NCBI RefSeq assembly: GCF_004799645.1
Contig: NZ_CP031305.1
Location: forward strand, 310,001-374,000
Direction: 5' to 3'
Source: Natronorubrum bangense
Lineage (GTDB): Archaea; Halobacteriota; Halobacteria; Halobacteriales; Natrialbaceae
DNA: 64,000 bases
The translations under genes were made by a program, and so were the position numbers. Positions 43,322-52,404 of this stretch are shown here, piece by piece; position 1 is the stretch's first letter; each line of letters begins with the position of its first letter. The notes beneath the pieces are model-generated. The model searched no databases. It worked only from the letters and a program-made list of their open reading frames with translations, and had not been told where the DNA came from.

Positions 43322-44686
43322 TTATTCGTACGGGTTCTCGACGATGACGGTCTCGCCACGGCCGGGACCGACACCAACTGCGTAGATCGGCGTGTCGAGT
43401 TCGTCGCTGATGTACTCGAGGTAGGTCCGGGCGTTTTCCGGAATCGCCTCGTAGCCGTCGGCTGCGACCTCGGCCCAGTCGACTTCGGGCCAGCCGTCGA
43501 AGGACTTGAACGTCGCGTCACAGCGACCCCACTGCTCGGTTGTCGGGGGCACGGTGAAGATCTCCTCGCCATCGAACTCGTAGCTGTGGCCGACCTTCAC
43601 TTCCTCGAGTCCGGCCAGCACGTCGATGTGGTTGATTGCGAGTCCCGTAAAGCCGTTTGCGCGCGCGGCGTGGCGCAACATCGGCATGTCGAGCCACCCG
43701 ACACGGCGCGGGCGACCGGTGACGGTGCCGTACTCGCCACCCTCGTCGCGGATCTGGGTCGCGAGCGCTTCCTCGTCATCGCCAGCACCCTCGTCCGGGT
43801 CGTAGTCAGGCGTCTGGTCCTCGACGCCGCCGAGTTCGGTTGGGAGTGGCCCTGTGCCGACACGCGAGAGATAGGCTTTGACGATGCCGATAACGTCGCC
43901 CTGTCCGACGACGGTCGGGCCGAGTCCGGTGCCGACGGTCGCACCACCCGAGCTCGGATTCGAGGAGGTGACGTAGGGATAGACGCCGTGGTCGATGTCG
44001 AGTGACGTTCCCTGTGCGCCTTCGAGCATGACGTTGTCGCCAGCGTCGATGCGCTCTTGGAGGAACGTTCCACAGTCGACGGTCATGTCTTCTTCCTCGA
44101 GTCGCTTGCCGTACTCGCGGTAGGTCTCGTAGAGGTGGTCGATGTCGAACGCCTCGCCCGTCTCCTTCTCGAAGACCTCCTCTGCGAGGGCTTTCTTTTG
44201 GGGGACGACGTACTCGAGTCGCTCACGCAGGACGTCGGGATCGAGCAAGTCACCCACACGGACACCGCGTCGACCAGCCTTGTCCTCGTAGGTCGGGCCG
44301 ATGCCGCGTTTGGTCGTTCCGGCTGCGAGGTCTTCTTTCTCTGCTTCCTCGATGCCGTCGAGCGCGCGGTGGTACGGGAGGATGACGTGTGCGCGTTCGG
44401 CCACGCGCACGTCAGGCTCGAGATCACGCTCTCGGAGCGTGTCGATCTCGTTGAACAGCGTCTCGGGGTTGACGACACAGCCGTTGCCGAGGACGCCAAC
44501 CTTCCCACGAACGGCGCCGGACGGCACGAGTGATAGTTTGTACTTCTCACCGTCGTGAACGACGGTATGGCCAGCGTTGTCGCCGCCCTGATACCGAGCA
44601 ACGACGTCAGCGGCGTCGCCGTAGACGTCGACGACTCCACCCTTGCCTTCGTCGCCGAGTTGCGACCCGACGATTGTGACGGTCAT
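43322..44686 (-). CDS. purA: Adenylosuccinate synthetase PurA
   Basis: This 454-residue enzyme makes adenylosuccinate from IMP, aspartate and GTP in AMP synthesis. Signature segments are GSQLGDEGKGGVVD (GTP P-loop, near residue 7), YQGGDNAGHTVVHDGEKYKL (near 33), RGIGPTYEDKAGRRGVRVGD, MLEGAQGTSLDIDHG (near 218) and TVTGRPRRVGWLDMPMLRHA. About 25 extra residues relative to common bacterial enzymes form an acidic insertion (near 295-320, DPDEGAGDDEE), a typical halophilic addition. It stands alone. Confidence 0.96.
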   Translation of the reverse strand: MTVTIVGSQLGDEGKGGVVDVYGDAADVVARYQGGDNAGHTVVHDGEKYKLSLVPSGAVRGKVGVLGNGCVVNPETLFNEIDTLRERDLEPDVRVAERAHVILPYHRALDGIEEAEKEDLAAGTTKRGIGPTYEDKAGRRGVRVGDLLDPDVLRERLEYVVPQKKALAEEVFEKETGEAFDIDHLYETYREYGKRLEEEDMTVDCGTFLQERIDAGDNVMLEGAQGTSLDIDHGVYPYVTSSNPSSGGATVGTGLGPTVVGQGDVIGIVKAYLSRVGTGPLPTELGGVEDQTPDYDPDEGAGDDEEALATQIRDEGGEYGTVTGRPRRVGWLDMPMLRHAARANGFTGLAINHIDVLAGLEEVKVGHSYEFDGEEIFTVPPTTEQWGRCDATFKSFDGWPEVDWAEVAADGYEAIPENARTYLEYISDELDTPIYAVGVGPGRGETVIVENPYE

Positions 44687-45040
44687 AACAGCGGCGGATT
44701 CTTGCCCGGCCGATAAACAGATTACGGTATGGCCGGGGTGATCCTGTGTTGATGTACATAGACGTGTATAGATCAGGCTGGAACGTCCCAGGTGCCGACC
44801 ACCGTGGCTCGAGTGACGCCGTGTTCGTCATCCGGGTCCGGACCACGAACGTCCGACCGCGGGCGCGCCACTGGCGAGAGACTGGCGGTCGGTCCCATGT
44901 CGAATCATCACTGTTCCGTCGGGCGATTCCGCCGACGTGATAGGCCAGTGAATCGTTCGTCCACGCTGGGAACGGAACCGTTAACTACTGACAGGACCAA
45001 GATGTCAGTTGAGCGGAAACCGGTCAGTCCGCGAGAGTAA
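44687..45040. other. Intergenic region without recognisable gene
   Basis: This stretch of about 350 bp separates purA from the small regulator at 45076. The frames crossing it are short, Arg-rich and lack starts with promoters. No repeat or RNA fold stood out. The right end carries the promoter of the next gene. Confidence 0.4.
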
Positions 45041-45050
45041 CTTTTAAAAG
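45041..45050 (+). promoter_or_regulatory. TATA box CTTTTAAAAG
   Basis: This fully self-complementary A/T-rich element is centred 31 nt upstream of the ATG at 45076. It predicts an essentially leaderless transcript for the small wHTH gene. Confidence 0.6.
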
Positions 45051-45075
45051 GTCCAAAGACAAGTTAACAAATGCC

Positions 45076-45381
45076 ATGATAGACCGACTTGAGAAGGAAG
45101 TCGATATGTTGGAACGACATCTGCAGGTCCTGAAGATGGTTATCGAGAACGAACCGATCGGGATCGTCAAGATGTCGAACGAGACGGGCTACCCGCACCA
45201 CAAAGTTCGGTACTCGCTTCGTGTCCTCGAGGAGGAAAACCTCACCGAGCCCTCCAGCCAGGGTGCAATCAAGACCGAGCGCACCGCTGAGTTCGTCGAC
45301 GAACTCGACGGCAAGCTCGACGACATTATGGACAAACTCGACGGCATGAAGATCGAAGACGTCGCAGAGATCGAAGGCTAA
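45076..45381 (+). CDS. Small conserved haloarchaeal winged-helix regulator-like protein
   Basis: A 101-residue protein. An N-terminal helix (DRLEKEVDMLERHLQVLKMV) is followed by a winged-helix core (PIGIVKMSNETGYPHHKVRY, SLRVLEEENLTEPSSQGAIK). The C-terminus is a helical dimerisation-like tail (FVDELDGKLDDIMDKLDGMK). HHKVRYSLRVLEEE fits a recognition helix. The strong TATA box and leaderless start fit a well-expressed gene. Targets are unknown. Confidence 0.75.
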   Translation: MIDRLEKEVDMLERHLQVLKMVIENEPIGIVKMSNETGYPHHKVRYSLRVLEEENLTEPSSQGAIKTERTAEFVDELDGKLDDIMDKLDGMKIEDVAEIEG

Positions 45382-45713
45382 TCTCTCTTCGCGCCGCACC
45401 GGCCTGATTCTGTGCGTCTTTCAGGGCCGGAGATATCGAGGCAACGTGCCTCGACCAGCGATCGATATCTGCTCATCACGGACGGCCACACTCGAAACCG
45501 GTCGGTTAGCCACAGTCACGTTCCCGGCTGATTGAGCGCTGGCCAGCGCCGACTCATTTATGCCGGCTTCGCTTCGCTCATCGCTGAGACTGCACACAAT
45601 ACTCCTCTTGCAACGGCCGGCAACAGCCACGCGAGAGTGCTGCGAGAATCAGTTGTTCACGTGTGATCGGTGCGTGAATCGTGTTGTCCGGCAGTATCAG
45701 TCCAACCCGGCGG
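45382..45713. other. Intergenic region, nothing supported
   Basis: A 332-bp gap between two genes whose stops face each other. A 69-codon minus frame (45421-45630) has no promoter, haloarchaeal acidic bias or recognisable motif and was not accepted. Confidence 0.4.
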
Positions 45714-48296
45714 TCACAGTTCGGGCACGTTCATGTGGAACCCTTCCGAGCGCGACTCGACCAGACAGAGGTGATACCCCTGTTTTCGGGAGAGATTAAC
45801 GTAGCTCAACTTCGAACTGCGGCTGAGCAGGCCACCAGTCGTCGCCTGTTCGGCGACCTCGAGCGCGCCAGGCTCGAAGTAACTCGAGGTGACAACGGTC
45901 GCCGCCGCGAGGTCGGGGTAGTTCGCCTTGACTGCTGAGGCGGCTTCTTCCATCTCCTCGAGCATCGCCTGTGTTGCGGGCTCGCGCGATTCGTTCAGGT
46001 TTGCGACGATCAACGGGTTCCCCATCTTATCGAACGCAACGATATCGAAGGTTACGTCGTCGGGAACGTCGTCGGTGTCGTCGTCTGCAAGCGAGATCGT
46101 CGCCTCGAGCTCGGCGCGGTCGATTCGTGGGATCGCGTCGTAGAGATCGCCAAGTCCGTTGGCGTTACCGGTATCACGGATCTCATAGAGCACCATTGCG
46201 GTGAGCCAGTCGACGAACCGATACTCCATTGTCGCGGTGAGAAACTCCTCGTAGGGAGCGCCATCGACGGCGACGTCGCTCGCGTCGAACCCGGTGTGAT
46301 ACTCGAGGCGACGATTCGATTCGACCTCGGTGCGATCGGCCTCGCCGTCGTGAGCCGTCTCGAGGGTTGGCTGGCTCTTCGAGCCATACCGGACGAAGAG
46401 GTTCGTTCCGGCCAGTGCCTGCTGGGCCGGCAGTGCCGTACTCGCGTCCGGCGTGTCCGTCTCTGAGTCGGATGCAGATTCACGAGCCTGTTCCAGTTCG
46501 GATTGGAGCTTTTGTACACGTGACTGGAGGCGATCGACCGTTGTCGAGAGCTCGTTGTTTTCCGATCGAAGCCGGTCGCGTTCGGCCTCGAGCTCCTCGG
46601 CTCTGGCTGCGAGGGCGTCGCGTTTCTCCACGAGCGTCTCCAGTTGCTGTGTGAGCGTGGCGATTCGCCGTTCGTGGTCAGCGCTGGATGCTGTCTGTTC
46701 GTCCGCTGATCCGGCAGTGGTGGCGGTAGCTTGCTCTGCCTGTTGTGAACTGCCGCGTTGGCTGTGGGTGTCTTCTTCGGATCGGTGACGCTGTCGGTTC
46801 GTTTCCGACGTCGGTGTCTCCGATCTGGCGGCCGTCGTGGCTGTGCGACCCGACGTGTTGTCGGCTCTGTCAGTGGTGGTCGACTTCGATGACGACCGTG
46901 CAGTGTCACCGCGGCCGGCGGACGCACTGTTTTTCGCCGACTCCGCTGATTCAGTGTTGTCTGGATCGATCGACGGGATACGCCGCGTTTCGCGCCACTG
47001 TGCTTCCTGCTCGAATCGTTCGTCATCCGCCTGTGGTTCGTCGTCGGACTGTGACTCGACGTCGTCTTCGGTCCAGGAGATGTTGCTCTGCTCCAGCTGT
47101 GCTGCTGCCTTTTCTACCGCGGCAGGATCGAGACTCGACCGTTCGCCGCGCTCGCTATCAGTTCCAACGGACTCATCGTCCGAACCGACCGTCGTGGTGT
47201 TTGCTCCCACCGCTTCGGCGGATTCGTTGGTCCCGGCTTCGTCATCGTCGCCAACCGATACGGACTCGTGTTCGGGCGCGCCCGAATCGGAACTGCTGCT
47301 GTCGTCGATCTCAGTCGTTGCTGCCAGATCTGTGACGAACTCACGTGTCTCCGACTCGAGTTCCGTTTGGCCGTCTTCGTCCGTCGGAGCCGAATCGCTC
47401 TCGAGTTCGCTTGTCACTTCTGTCTCAGTAATGCCGCTCGAGGCAGGGTGTGGCTCCGAGCCGTCGGCCGTCGTGATCCCTGACTGGGCATCCGTCTCCT
47501 CGCTGGGCGACTCCGTCGCTGTGTCGTCGAGGGTGATATCTGCGACTGAGGTGCCCGCGGGCTCATCGGCCGTCGTCGGCTCCGTTTCGGAGAGATCGAT
47601 CGACTCGATCGCCGACTCCGTCGGATCGGAACTCGGCTCGGAGGCCATCTCCGTGTTCGGCTCGTCGGTCGTCGCTGCACTTGGCGTCGGTTCCGGTTCG
47701 GTGTCGGGAGTGGTCTCGTGGTTCGAACTCGAATCGTCGACGTGTTCGGTCGTGTCCGTGCCTGGAACGTCGGTGACGTCGATGTCGACGTCGGTTACTT
47801 CGTAGATCCCAACCTCGTTGTCGGCACGTTCGAACGCCTCATCGCCGGTCAGCAGCTGCTCGGCGTTGCCGATGTAGGCCGCCGCCATTCGACGACCGCC
47901 GTAGTAGACGGCGTAGTAGTCTCCACTAAGGACGTTTTCGCTCAGTTCGACATATCCCGTAAACGAGCCGCTCTGGAGTGTCTCGTCGACTTCGTGCAGT
48001 GGTGTCTCGTTCGTGTAGTACTTCGCTCTCGTGTCACCGTCTGCTTCCTCCATTGCCGAGAGCAGTGGGAGCGACGGATGCGGTGCCTCATAGACCGTCC
48101 CCGTCGTGGTCTCGAAGTCCGAAACTGATCCGTCGACGACGCCGACGATGCGGCCGTTGAGCATAAATAGCCACGTCCCAGCGGCGACAACAGCCCCCGA
48201 GAAGTCAGCAGCAGCGAGATCAGCAAGGCCATCGTACCCGCCATCGAACTGCTGAGAATCCCATTGTTCGACGCGCTCTTGCGTGCGCGAGTTCAT
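45714..48296 (-). CDS. Large acidic multi-part protein with central coiled coil, unknown function
   Basis: An 860-residue protein in four parts. The N-terminal domain (residues 1-175; DFSGAVVAAGTWLFMLNGRI, ENVLSGDYYAVYYGGRRMAA) is globular. Residues 185-535 are low-complexity, rich in Ser/Thr/Asp/Glu. A heptad-rich coiled coil lies at about 535-605 (RRIATLTQQLETLVEKRDAL). The C-terminal globular domain (about 640-860; LEYHTGFDASDVAVDGAPYE, FDIVAFDKMGNPLIVANLN) resembles restriction-like or sensor folds only loosely. No signal peptide. Probably a cytoplasmic scaffold or regulator; the family is not named here. Confidence 0.75.
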   Translation of the reverse strand: MNSRTQERVEQWDSQQFDGGYDGLADLAAADFSGAVVAAGTWLFMLNGRIVGVVDGSVSDFETTTGTVYEAPHPSLPLLSAMEEADGDTRAKYYTNETPLHEVDETLQSGSFTGYVELSENVLSGDYYAVYYGGRRMAAAYIGNAEQLLTGDEAFERADNEVGIYEVTDVDIDVTDVPGTDTTEHVDDSSSNHETTPDTEPEPTPSAATTDEPNTEMASEPSSDPTESAIESIDLSETEPTTADEPAGTSVADITLDDTATESPSEETDAQSGITTADGSEPHPASSGITETEVTSELESDSAPTDEDGQTELESETREFVTDLAATTEIDDSSSSDSGAPEHESVSVGDDDEAGTNESAEAVGANTTTVGSDDESVGTDSERGERSSLDPAAVEKAAAQLEQSNISWTEDDVESQSDDEPQADDERFEQEAQWRETRRIPSIDPDNTESAESAKNSASAGRGDTARSSSKSTTTDRADNTSGRTATTAARSETPTSETNRQRHRSEEDTHSQRGSSQQAEQATATTAGSADEQTASSADHERRIATLTQQLETLVEKRDALAARAEELEAERDRLRSENNELSTTVDRLQSRVQKLQSELEQARESASDSETDTPDASTALPAQQALAGTNLFVRYGSKSQPTLETAHDGEADRTEVESNRRLEYHTGFDASDVAVDGAPYEEFLTATMEYRFVDWLTAMVLYEIRDTGNANGLGDLYDAIPRIDRAELEATISLADDDTDDVPDDVTFDIVAFDKMGNPLIVANLNESREPATQAMLEEMEEAASAVKANYPDLAAATVVTSSYFEPGALEVAEQATTGGLLSRSSKLSYVNLSRKQGYHLCLVESRSEGFHMNVPEL

Positions 48297-48333
48297 AGTT
48301 CAACAAGCGTGAACTGAAACAAATACGTTTCGC

Positions 48334-48612
48334 CTAGATTTTCGACTCGGCGTCTTCGGCGAGTTCTTTCATCCGTTTGCCGATTCGACCGGCGCTCGAG
48401 AACTCGTCTTCGCTCATGCCGTTTGCAAGGGCGTTGCCGAGGATGAAGACGGCGTGTTTGTGTTCGCTTTTCGATTTGTGGACGTGTGATGGGTCGACGT
48501 CGAGTTCGTGGTACGGCTCAAAAAGTGTCTCATCCACGTCTTCTCGCTGGGAGAAGTGCTCCATGATGACGACGAGTTCTTCGTGGAGCTCGAGGAGTTC
48601 GTCCTTATGCAT
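48334..48612 (-). CDS. UPF0058 family protein
   Basis: A 92-residue archaeal protein matching UPF0058: MHKDELLELHEELVVIMEHF, then VDPSHVHKSKSEHKHAVFIL and GNALANGMSEDEFSSAGRIG. His-rich positions may bind metal, but function is unknown. It is separated by 37 bp from the large coiled-coil gene on the same strand. Confidence 0.85.
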   Translation of the reverse strand: MHKDELLELHEELVVIMEHFSQREDVDETLFEPYHELDVDPSHVHKSKSEHKHAVFILGNALANGMSEDEFSSAGRIGKRMKELAEDAESKI

Positions 48613-48681
48613 ACACCGTTGTATGAACGGTTTCGATTTAAGCGTTGTGTGCGCTTCAGTCGCAAAACCCGTCTCGGGCGC

Positions 48682-49332
48682 TCAGCGGCTCGGTACGGTG
48701 GTTCTGCTCCCGTCTCGTCGCCACTGAATGCCGGCAATGAGGAGGACCCAACTGCCGAAGGCAAGCGCAGCGACGAACTCCGGGACAGCAAACCACGCCA
48801 TTGGGTCATCGCTGCCGACTCGAAACAACAACCAACCGAGCCAGCCGAGTGGATGCACTAGTCCGAGCCAGATCGATGTCAGTCCGAGTCGTGGCTTCTC
48901 GACCAGGACGAGTCCAGTACCGTAGAGCCACTGTGCAAACGGTGCGAGTCCGAAAAACAGCACGGCAGCCGGCCCATGCAGACTCGTTGTGAGATAGAAC
49001 TCAGTGTGGTCGAGAAAGAAGACACCGACGCCGACCAGTCCGATCGTCGCACCCCACAGCAAGCCGACGCCGAGGCGCTCGAGGGTGGTCTGACTCGCCA
49101 CCCAGAGTCGCCAGCCAAACGGGAGTCCAAGCAGTCCACCGAGAACGAGCCCGCCGTTGAAAAGCAGGAAGGTGTTGGCACCATAGCGACCCATATCCGA
49201 GAGTGCACGGTCGCGCCAAGTGAACGTTTCCGGGGCAGCAAGCAGGGTCGCAAGGAAAATTGCACCCAGAGCGACGATCGGTGCGGCGAGTCCACACCCC
49301 GATGCGATTCGATGCCAGTTCCTGTCAGCCAT
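48682..49332 (-). CDS. DUF998 family membrane protein
   Basis: A 216-residue protein with six predicted membrane helices. LSDMGRYGANTFLLFNGGLV is the DUF998 hallmark after the first helix, FLDHTEFYLTTSLHGPAAVL forms the conserved His-containing segment, and DDPMAWFAVPEFVAALAFGS the last. The start MADRNWHRIA at 49332 is taken; upstream residues are unlikely coding. Function unknown. Confidence 0.8.
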   Translation of the reverse strand: MADRNWHRIASGCGLAAPIVALGAIFLATLLAAPETFTWRDRALSDMGRYGANTFLLFNGGLVLGGLLGLPFGWRLWVASQTTLERLGVGLLWGATIGLVGVGVFFLDHTEFYLTTSLHGPAAVLFFGLAPFAQWLYGTGLVLVEKPRLGLTSIWLGLVHPLGWLGWLLFRVGSDDPMAWFAVPEFVAALAFGSWVLLIAGIQWRRDGSRTTVPSR

Positions 49333-49477
49333 ACCGTTCGAATCGCGACGAAAACGTATCAACCTGTGTGTTTGTTTCTCCACGCGGCGCAGCGGCGACT
49401 CGGGCGAACCCGCTTAGTTCCGGTGTGACCACAAAATGACTCGCAGTCGTGCCGGTGGCTCGTGACAGCAGCTCGTC

Positions 49478-50656
49478 TCAGTCCGCACCAACAGGTGTCG
49501 TCCCGTCGCGCTGGCCGGCCGGGAACCACGCGAGTTCGTGGTCGGCCGTGACGCGGACGGTAACACGCTCATCGAGATCGATCTGGTCGGAGTGGTTGTG
49601 CATACACTCGATGGTTTCACCGGTGTCGAGTTCAACACGGTAGAGGACGGTCGGGCCGAGATACCGGCGGTAGACCACGCTGCCGTTGGCTTCCGACTCC
49701 TCGGCCGGGAAGGCCGTCACGTCATCGGGGCGGACAAGCAGGTCGATGTTGGTGCCGTCGTACTGGTGGGCAAGGCCGTGGACGTCATCCCGAAGCACGC
49801 GACCGAGTGCGGTGTCGACGCTGTCGCCGCGGACCGCTCCCGAGAGAAAGCTGGCGTGGCCGAGAAAGCCAGCGACGAACCGAGATTCGGGCTGCTGAAA
49901 GACCTGCTGTGGCGTGTCGATCTGTTCGATTGCGCCGTCGTTCATCACGGCAACACGGTCGGAGATCGAGAGCGCTTCTTCTTGATCGTGAGTGACCGAG
50001 ATGGCAGTGACACCTGCCTCCTTGATAATCCGACGAACTTCCTCGCGCATCTCGACGCGTAGATCCACGTCCAGATTCGAGAACGGTTCGTCGAGCAACA
50101 GCATCTCGGGTTCGGGGGCAAGCGAGCGAGCGAGGGCGATTCGCTGTTGTTGCCCGCCGGAGAGCTCCTCCGGATAGGCCTCGCCCTGTGTCTCGAGCCC
50201 GACGAGTTTGAGGAGTTCGTCAACGCGTGCGTCGCGTTCGGTTTCGGCCCACTCTTGGAGCCCAAAGGCAACGTTCTCGCGGGCGGTCAGATGTGGAAAC
50301 AGCGCGAACTCCTGGAAGACGACGCCGACGCCGCGGTCCTCCGGTGGCACGAATCGACAGTTACCGGCGACGTCGGTGTCTCGAAGGCGGATCTGGCCGC
50401 TGTTCGGTTTCTCGAGGCCGGCGATCAGCCGGAGCGTCGTCGTTTTGCCACAGCCGGACGGGCCAAGCAACGTGAGGATCTCACCGTCGCGAACGGTCAC
50501 AGAGAGGTCTGGGATGACTTCTTCGGTACCGTACTGTTTGCCGACGTTCTCGAGTTCGAGCACGACGTCATCCGCCGACACCGTCGGTGTCTCCGGTTGT
50601 TCTCCAGCCGTCGTTGTGAGCAGTTGTCCGTTCGCCATTGATCGCCCCTCCGGCAT
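49478..50656 (-). CDS. ABC transporter ATP-binding protein (FbpC/PotA-type), iron-box controlled
   Basis: A 392-residue ABC ATPase. It has Walker A GPSGCGKTT, signature LSGGQQQRIALARSL, Walker B LLLDEPFSNLD and switch His in SVTHDQEEAL, followed by a C-terminal TOBE-type domain (LVRPDDVTAF, RYLGPTVLYRVELDTGETI). It belongs to the group driving Fe3+, spermidine or sulfate import. The iron assignment rests on a palindromic DtxR-type box over its promoter. Permease and binding-protein genes are absent, so it is an orphan. The start may be ATG 50656 or 50638. Confidence 0.85.
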   Translation of the reverse strand: MPEGRSMANGQLLTTTAGEQPETPTVSADDVVLELENVGKQYGTEEVIPDLSVTVRDGEILTLLGPSGCGKTTTLRLIAGLEKPNSGQIRLRDTDVAGNCRFVPPEDRGVGVVFQEFALFPHLTARENVAFGLQEWAETERDARVDELLKLVGLETQGEAYPEELSGGQQQRIALARSLAPEPEMLLLDEPFSNLDVDLRVEMREEVRRIIKEAGVTAISVTHDQEEALSISDRVAVMNDGAIEQIDTPQQVFQQPESRFVAGFLGHASFLSGAVRGDSVDTALGRVLRDDVHGLAHQYDGTNIDLLVRPDDVTAFPAEESEANGSVVYRRYLGPTVLYRVELDTGETIECMHNHSDQIDLDERVTVRVTADHELAWFPAGQRDGTTPVGAD

Positions 50657-50672
50657 CTGCCGGCGTTCGTTC

Positions 50673-50690
50673 TTTTAGGTGCGCCTAAAA
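50673..50690. promoter_or_regulatory. DtxR-type metal-repressor box TTTTAGG-N4-CCTAAAA
   Basis: TTTTAGGTGCGCCTAAAA has 7-bp perfect arms. It lies between a minus-strand TATA element (ATATAAGTG at 50692-50700) and the ATG at 50656. Its form matches TTAGG-type sites of archaeal DtxR/Idr/SirR repressors. Occupancy would block transcription initiation of the ABC ATPase gene. Confidence 0.65.
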
Positions 50691-50740
50691 CACTTATATC
50701 TGCCGGTCAGATCCAGTCGGTTAAAAAGACTGCTCGCCGA

Positions 50741-51211
50741 TCAGAGTTCGACGCCGCTCGGGATCAAACTGTGTTGGCGAAGCAGATCTCCCTCGTCGTC
50801 GTAGACGAGAAACGTTTGTTTGTCGTAGCTGACAAACGGATCGCCATCGAGACTGATTTCGACCTCATAGCGTCCCTCGGCTTCGATTTCGTCCTCACCG
50901 TAGCCACGTGCGGCCTGGATAAACGTCAGGACATCGTCGGCATCCTCATTGAGTTCGAGAATGAACTCGCCGGTGACCCGGTTCGTAACGCTGACGACAC
51001 CCGCGGTACCGTCGCCCAGTGGGCCCTGTAATCGGAGTGCAACATCGGTTTCCGCTGCCTCGAGAACGTCTCCGTCGGGGCCGGTAAGGCGCTCGCGAAG
51101 CATCGTCGCCGGGCCAGTAAAGTCAATCGATACCGAGGGTTTGCTCGGCTCACCGTTGGTCTCGACCCAGTCGACATTGTTGACATCTAACGTGAAGTGC
51201 TCGCGCCTCAT
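50741..51211 (-). CDS. DUF5793-type haloarchaeal protein
   Basis: A 156-residue all-beta-looking acidic protein opening MRREHFTLDVNNVDWVET. GPATMLRERLTGPDGDVLEA and VVSVTNRVTGEFILELNEDA follow. I recognise the opening as a conserved haloarchaeal family (DUF5793). No signal peptide or membrane segment. It is divergent from the methyltransferase at 51419. Function unknown. Confidence 0.7.
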   Translation of the reverse strand: MRREHFTLDVNNVDWVETNGEPSKPSVSIDFTGPATMLRERLTGPDGDVLEAAETDVALRLQGPLGDGTAGVVSVTNRVTGEFILELNEDADDVLTFIQAARGYGEDEIEAEGRYEVEISLDGDPFVSYDKQTFLVYDDEGDLLRQHSLIPSGVEL

Positions 51212-51418
51212 TCCGTATCTACCGATTCGCACTCACACCGTATCAACGTAACGCACAGCGAACCGTCACGTCGCGGTGGCCACGTGATCAGTACATCCCA
51301 ACGGCTCCCGTTTCAACCCACCGTCGTGTGAGTGCAGTGCCCCTTCTCGATCACGAGCGTGCCCGTCGTCTGCTGGCGTTGCGAACGCTTTTTGCGCGCT
51401 CCCCAACGAGGACGGACA

Positions 51419-52129
51419 ATGGCCGAGGAGCAAACGCGAGCCGACACCTCGCGACGAGCCGCCGTTCGTGACACCTACGACCGGATTGCCACCCACTTCG
51501 CCGCCACCAGAGAGTACGCCTGGCCCGAAGTCGAGACGTTCGTCGAGACGCATGCCGACGGCCTCGAAACTGACTCGGACACTCCGCTTACCGGACTCGA
51601 TCTTGGCTGTGGCAACTGTCGCCACGCCGAACTGTTGGCCCCTCACTGCGAACCAGTCGTCGGTCTCGACGCCAGCCGCGGACTCCTCGAGACCGGGCGT
51701 GAACGCGCCTGTGAGCGCGAGTTCGAGGTCGCGCTCTGTCAGGGCGACGCCGCAAGACTGCCGCTGGCTACCGATAGCGTCGACATCGCCGTCTACGTCG
51801 CGACGCTCCATCACCTGCCGACCCAGCGAGCACGACGGGATAGTCTCGACGAACTCGCACGCGTTCTCGCTCCAGATGGCCGCGCACTCCTCAGCGTGTG
51901 GTCGACCGCCCACGACAAATTCGACGAAACGGAAGGATTCGACACGACTGTCGAGTGGACGCTGCCGGGTGGCGAGATCGTTGACCGGTTCTACCATATC
52001 TACAGCCCCGAGGAGTTCGACACGGCGCTCGAGGCGAGCGCACTCGAAGTGCTCGAGTGGGAGGTCTCGAGTGGTAACTGCTATGCGACCGTGGCGGGAG
52101 CGGCCGACTCGAGCCCGCGAGCGGAGTGA
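51419..52129 (+). CDS. SAM-dependent methyltransferase (Trm9/ABH8-like)
   Basis: A 236-residue class I methyltransferase with motif I LDLGCGNCRHAELL (near residue 62), acidic VVGLDASRGLLE (near 80), motif IV AVYVATLHHLPTQRARRDSL (near 124) and motif VI LAPDGRALLSVWS. The HHL-T--R pattern and the opening YDRIATHFAATREYAWPEVE resemble Trm9/ALKBH8 tRNA wobble-uridine methyltransferases, which need Trm112. A Trm112 protein is encoded at 42332-42532. The tRNA substrate is inferred. The start at ATG 51419 is the first after the divergent gene. Confidence 0.82.
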   Translation: MAEEQTRADTSRRAAVRDTYDRIATHFAATREYAWPEVETFVETHADGLETDSDTPLTGLDLGCGNCRHAELLAPHCEPVVGLDASRGLLETGRERACEREFEVALCQGDAARLPLATDSVDIAVYVATLHHLPTQRARRDSLDELARVLAPDGRALLSVWSTAHDKFDETEGFDTTVEWTLPGGEIVDRFYHIYSPEEFDTALEASALEVLEWEVSSGNCYATVAGAADSSPRAE

Positions 52130-52201
52130 TAGAGTCAGGTATGGTCGGAAGTGGGGGCCAGGAATGGCCGACTCGAGCGGGTTGATCGAAAACGGAAGCA
52201 T

Positions 52202-52208
52202 CTTAAAC
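52202..52208 (+). promoter_or_regulatory. CTTAAAC TATA-type element of tRNA-Gly
   Basis: GAAGCATCTTAAACACG places a CTTAAAC element 24-30 nt before the tRNA. It resembles the element before the SRP RNA (29417-29422). Confidence 0.45.
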
Positions 52209-52231
52209 ACGGAACCAGAATTGGGAGATAG

Positions 52232-52302
52232 GCGCGGATGGTCTAGTGGTAGGACCTGAGCCTTCCAAGCTCATGGCCCGGGTTCAAATCCCGGTCCGCG
52301 CA
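52232..52302 (+). tRNA. tRNA-Gly (anticodon UCC)
   Basis: A 71-nt cloverleaf without encoded CCA. The acceptor GCGCGGA pairs with TCCGCGC. The D arm contains GTCTAGTGGTAGGAC. The anticodon stem TGAGC/GCTCA encloses loop CTTCCAA with anticodon TCC. The T arm CCGGG-TTCAAAT-CCCGG is perfect and the discriminator is A. Its 3' end is duplicated downstream, consistent with use as an integration site. Confidence 0.95.
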
Positions 52303-52314
52303 CTTCTGCTGCGA
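52282..52314 (+). repeat. Direct repeat copy 1 (3' end of tRNA-Gly plus flank)
   Basis: A 33-bp sequence from the T loop of tRNA-Gly to 12 nt past its end. An identical copy lies at 52405-52437. This is the attachment-site architecture left by integrative elements using a tRNA 3' end. Confidence 0.7.
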
Positions 52315-52404
52315 ACAAACTCGTGAGCCGCAGGTATCGTATGAGGGTATTGAAGTAGGGAAGTCGCAGCGCGTGAGCAAAGCGAACGCGACCGTCTTCA
52401 CGTA

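Noticed and set aside
44746..45040. Short plus-strand frames in the purA/regulator gap
   Set aside because: Arg-rich, no promoter, one overlaps the TATA region of the next gene.
45421..45630. 69-codon minus frame in the gap before the large coiled-coil gene
   Set aside because: No TATA element, no recognisable motif, neutral-basic composition.
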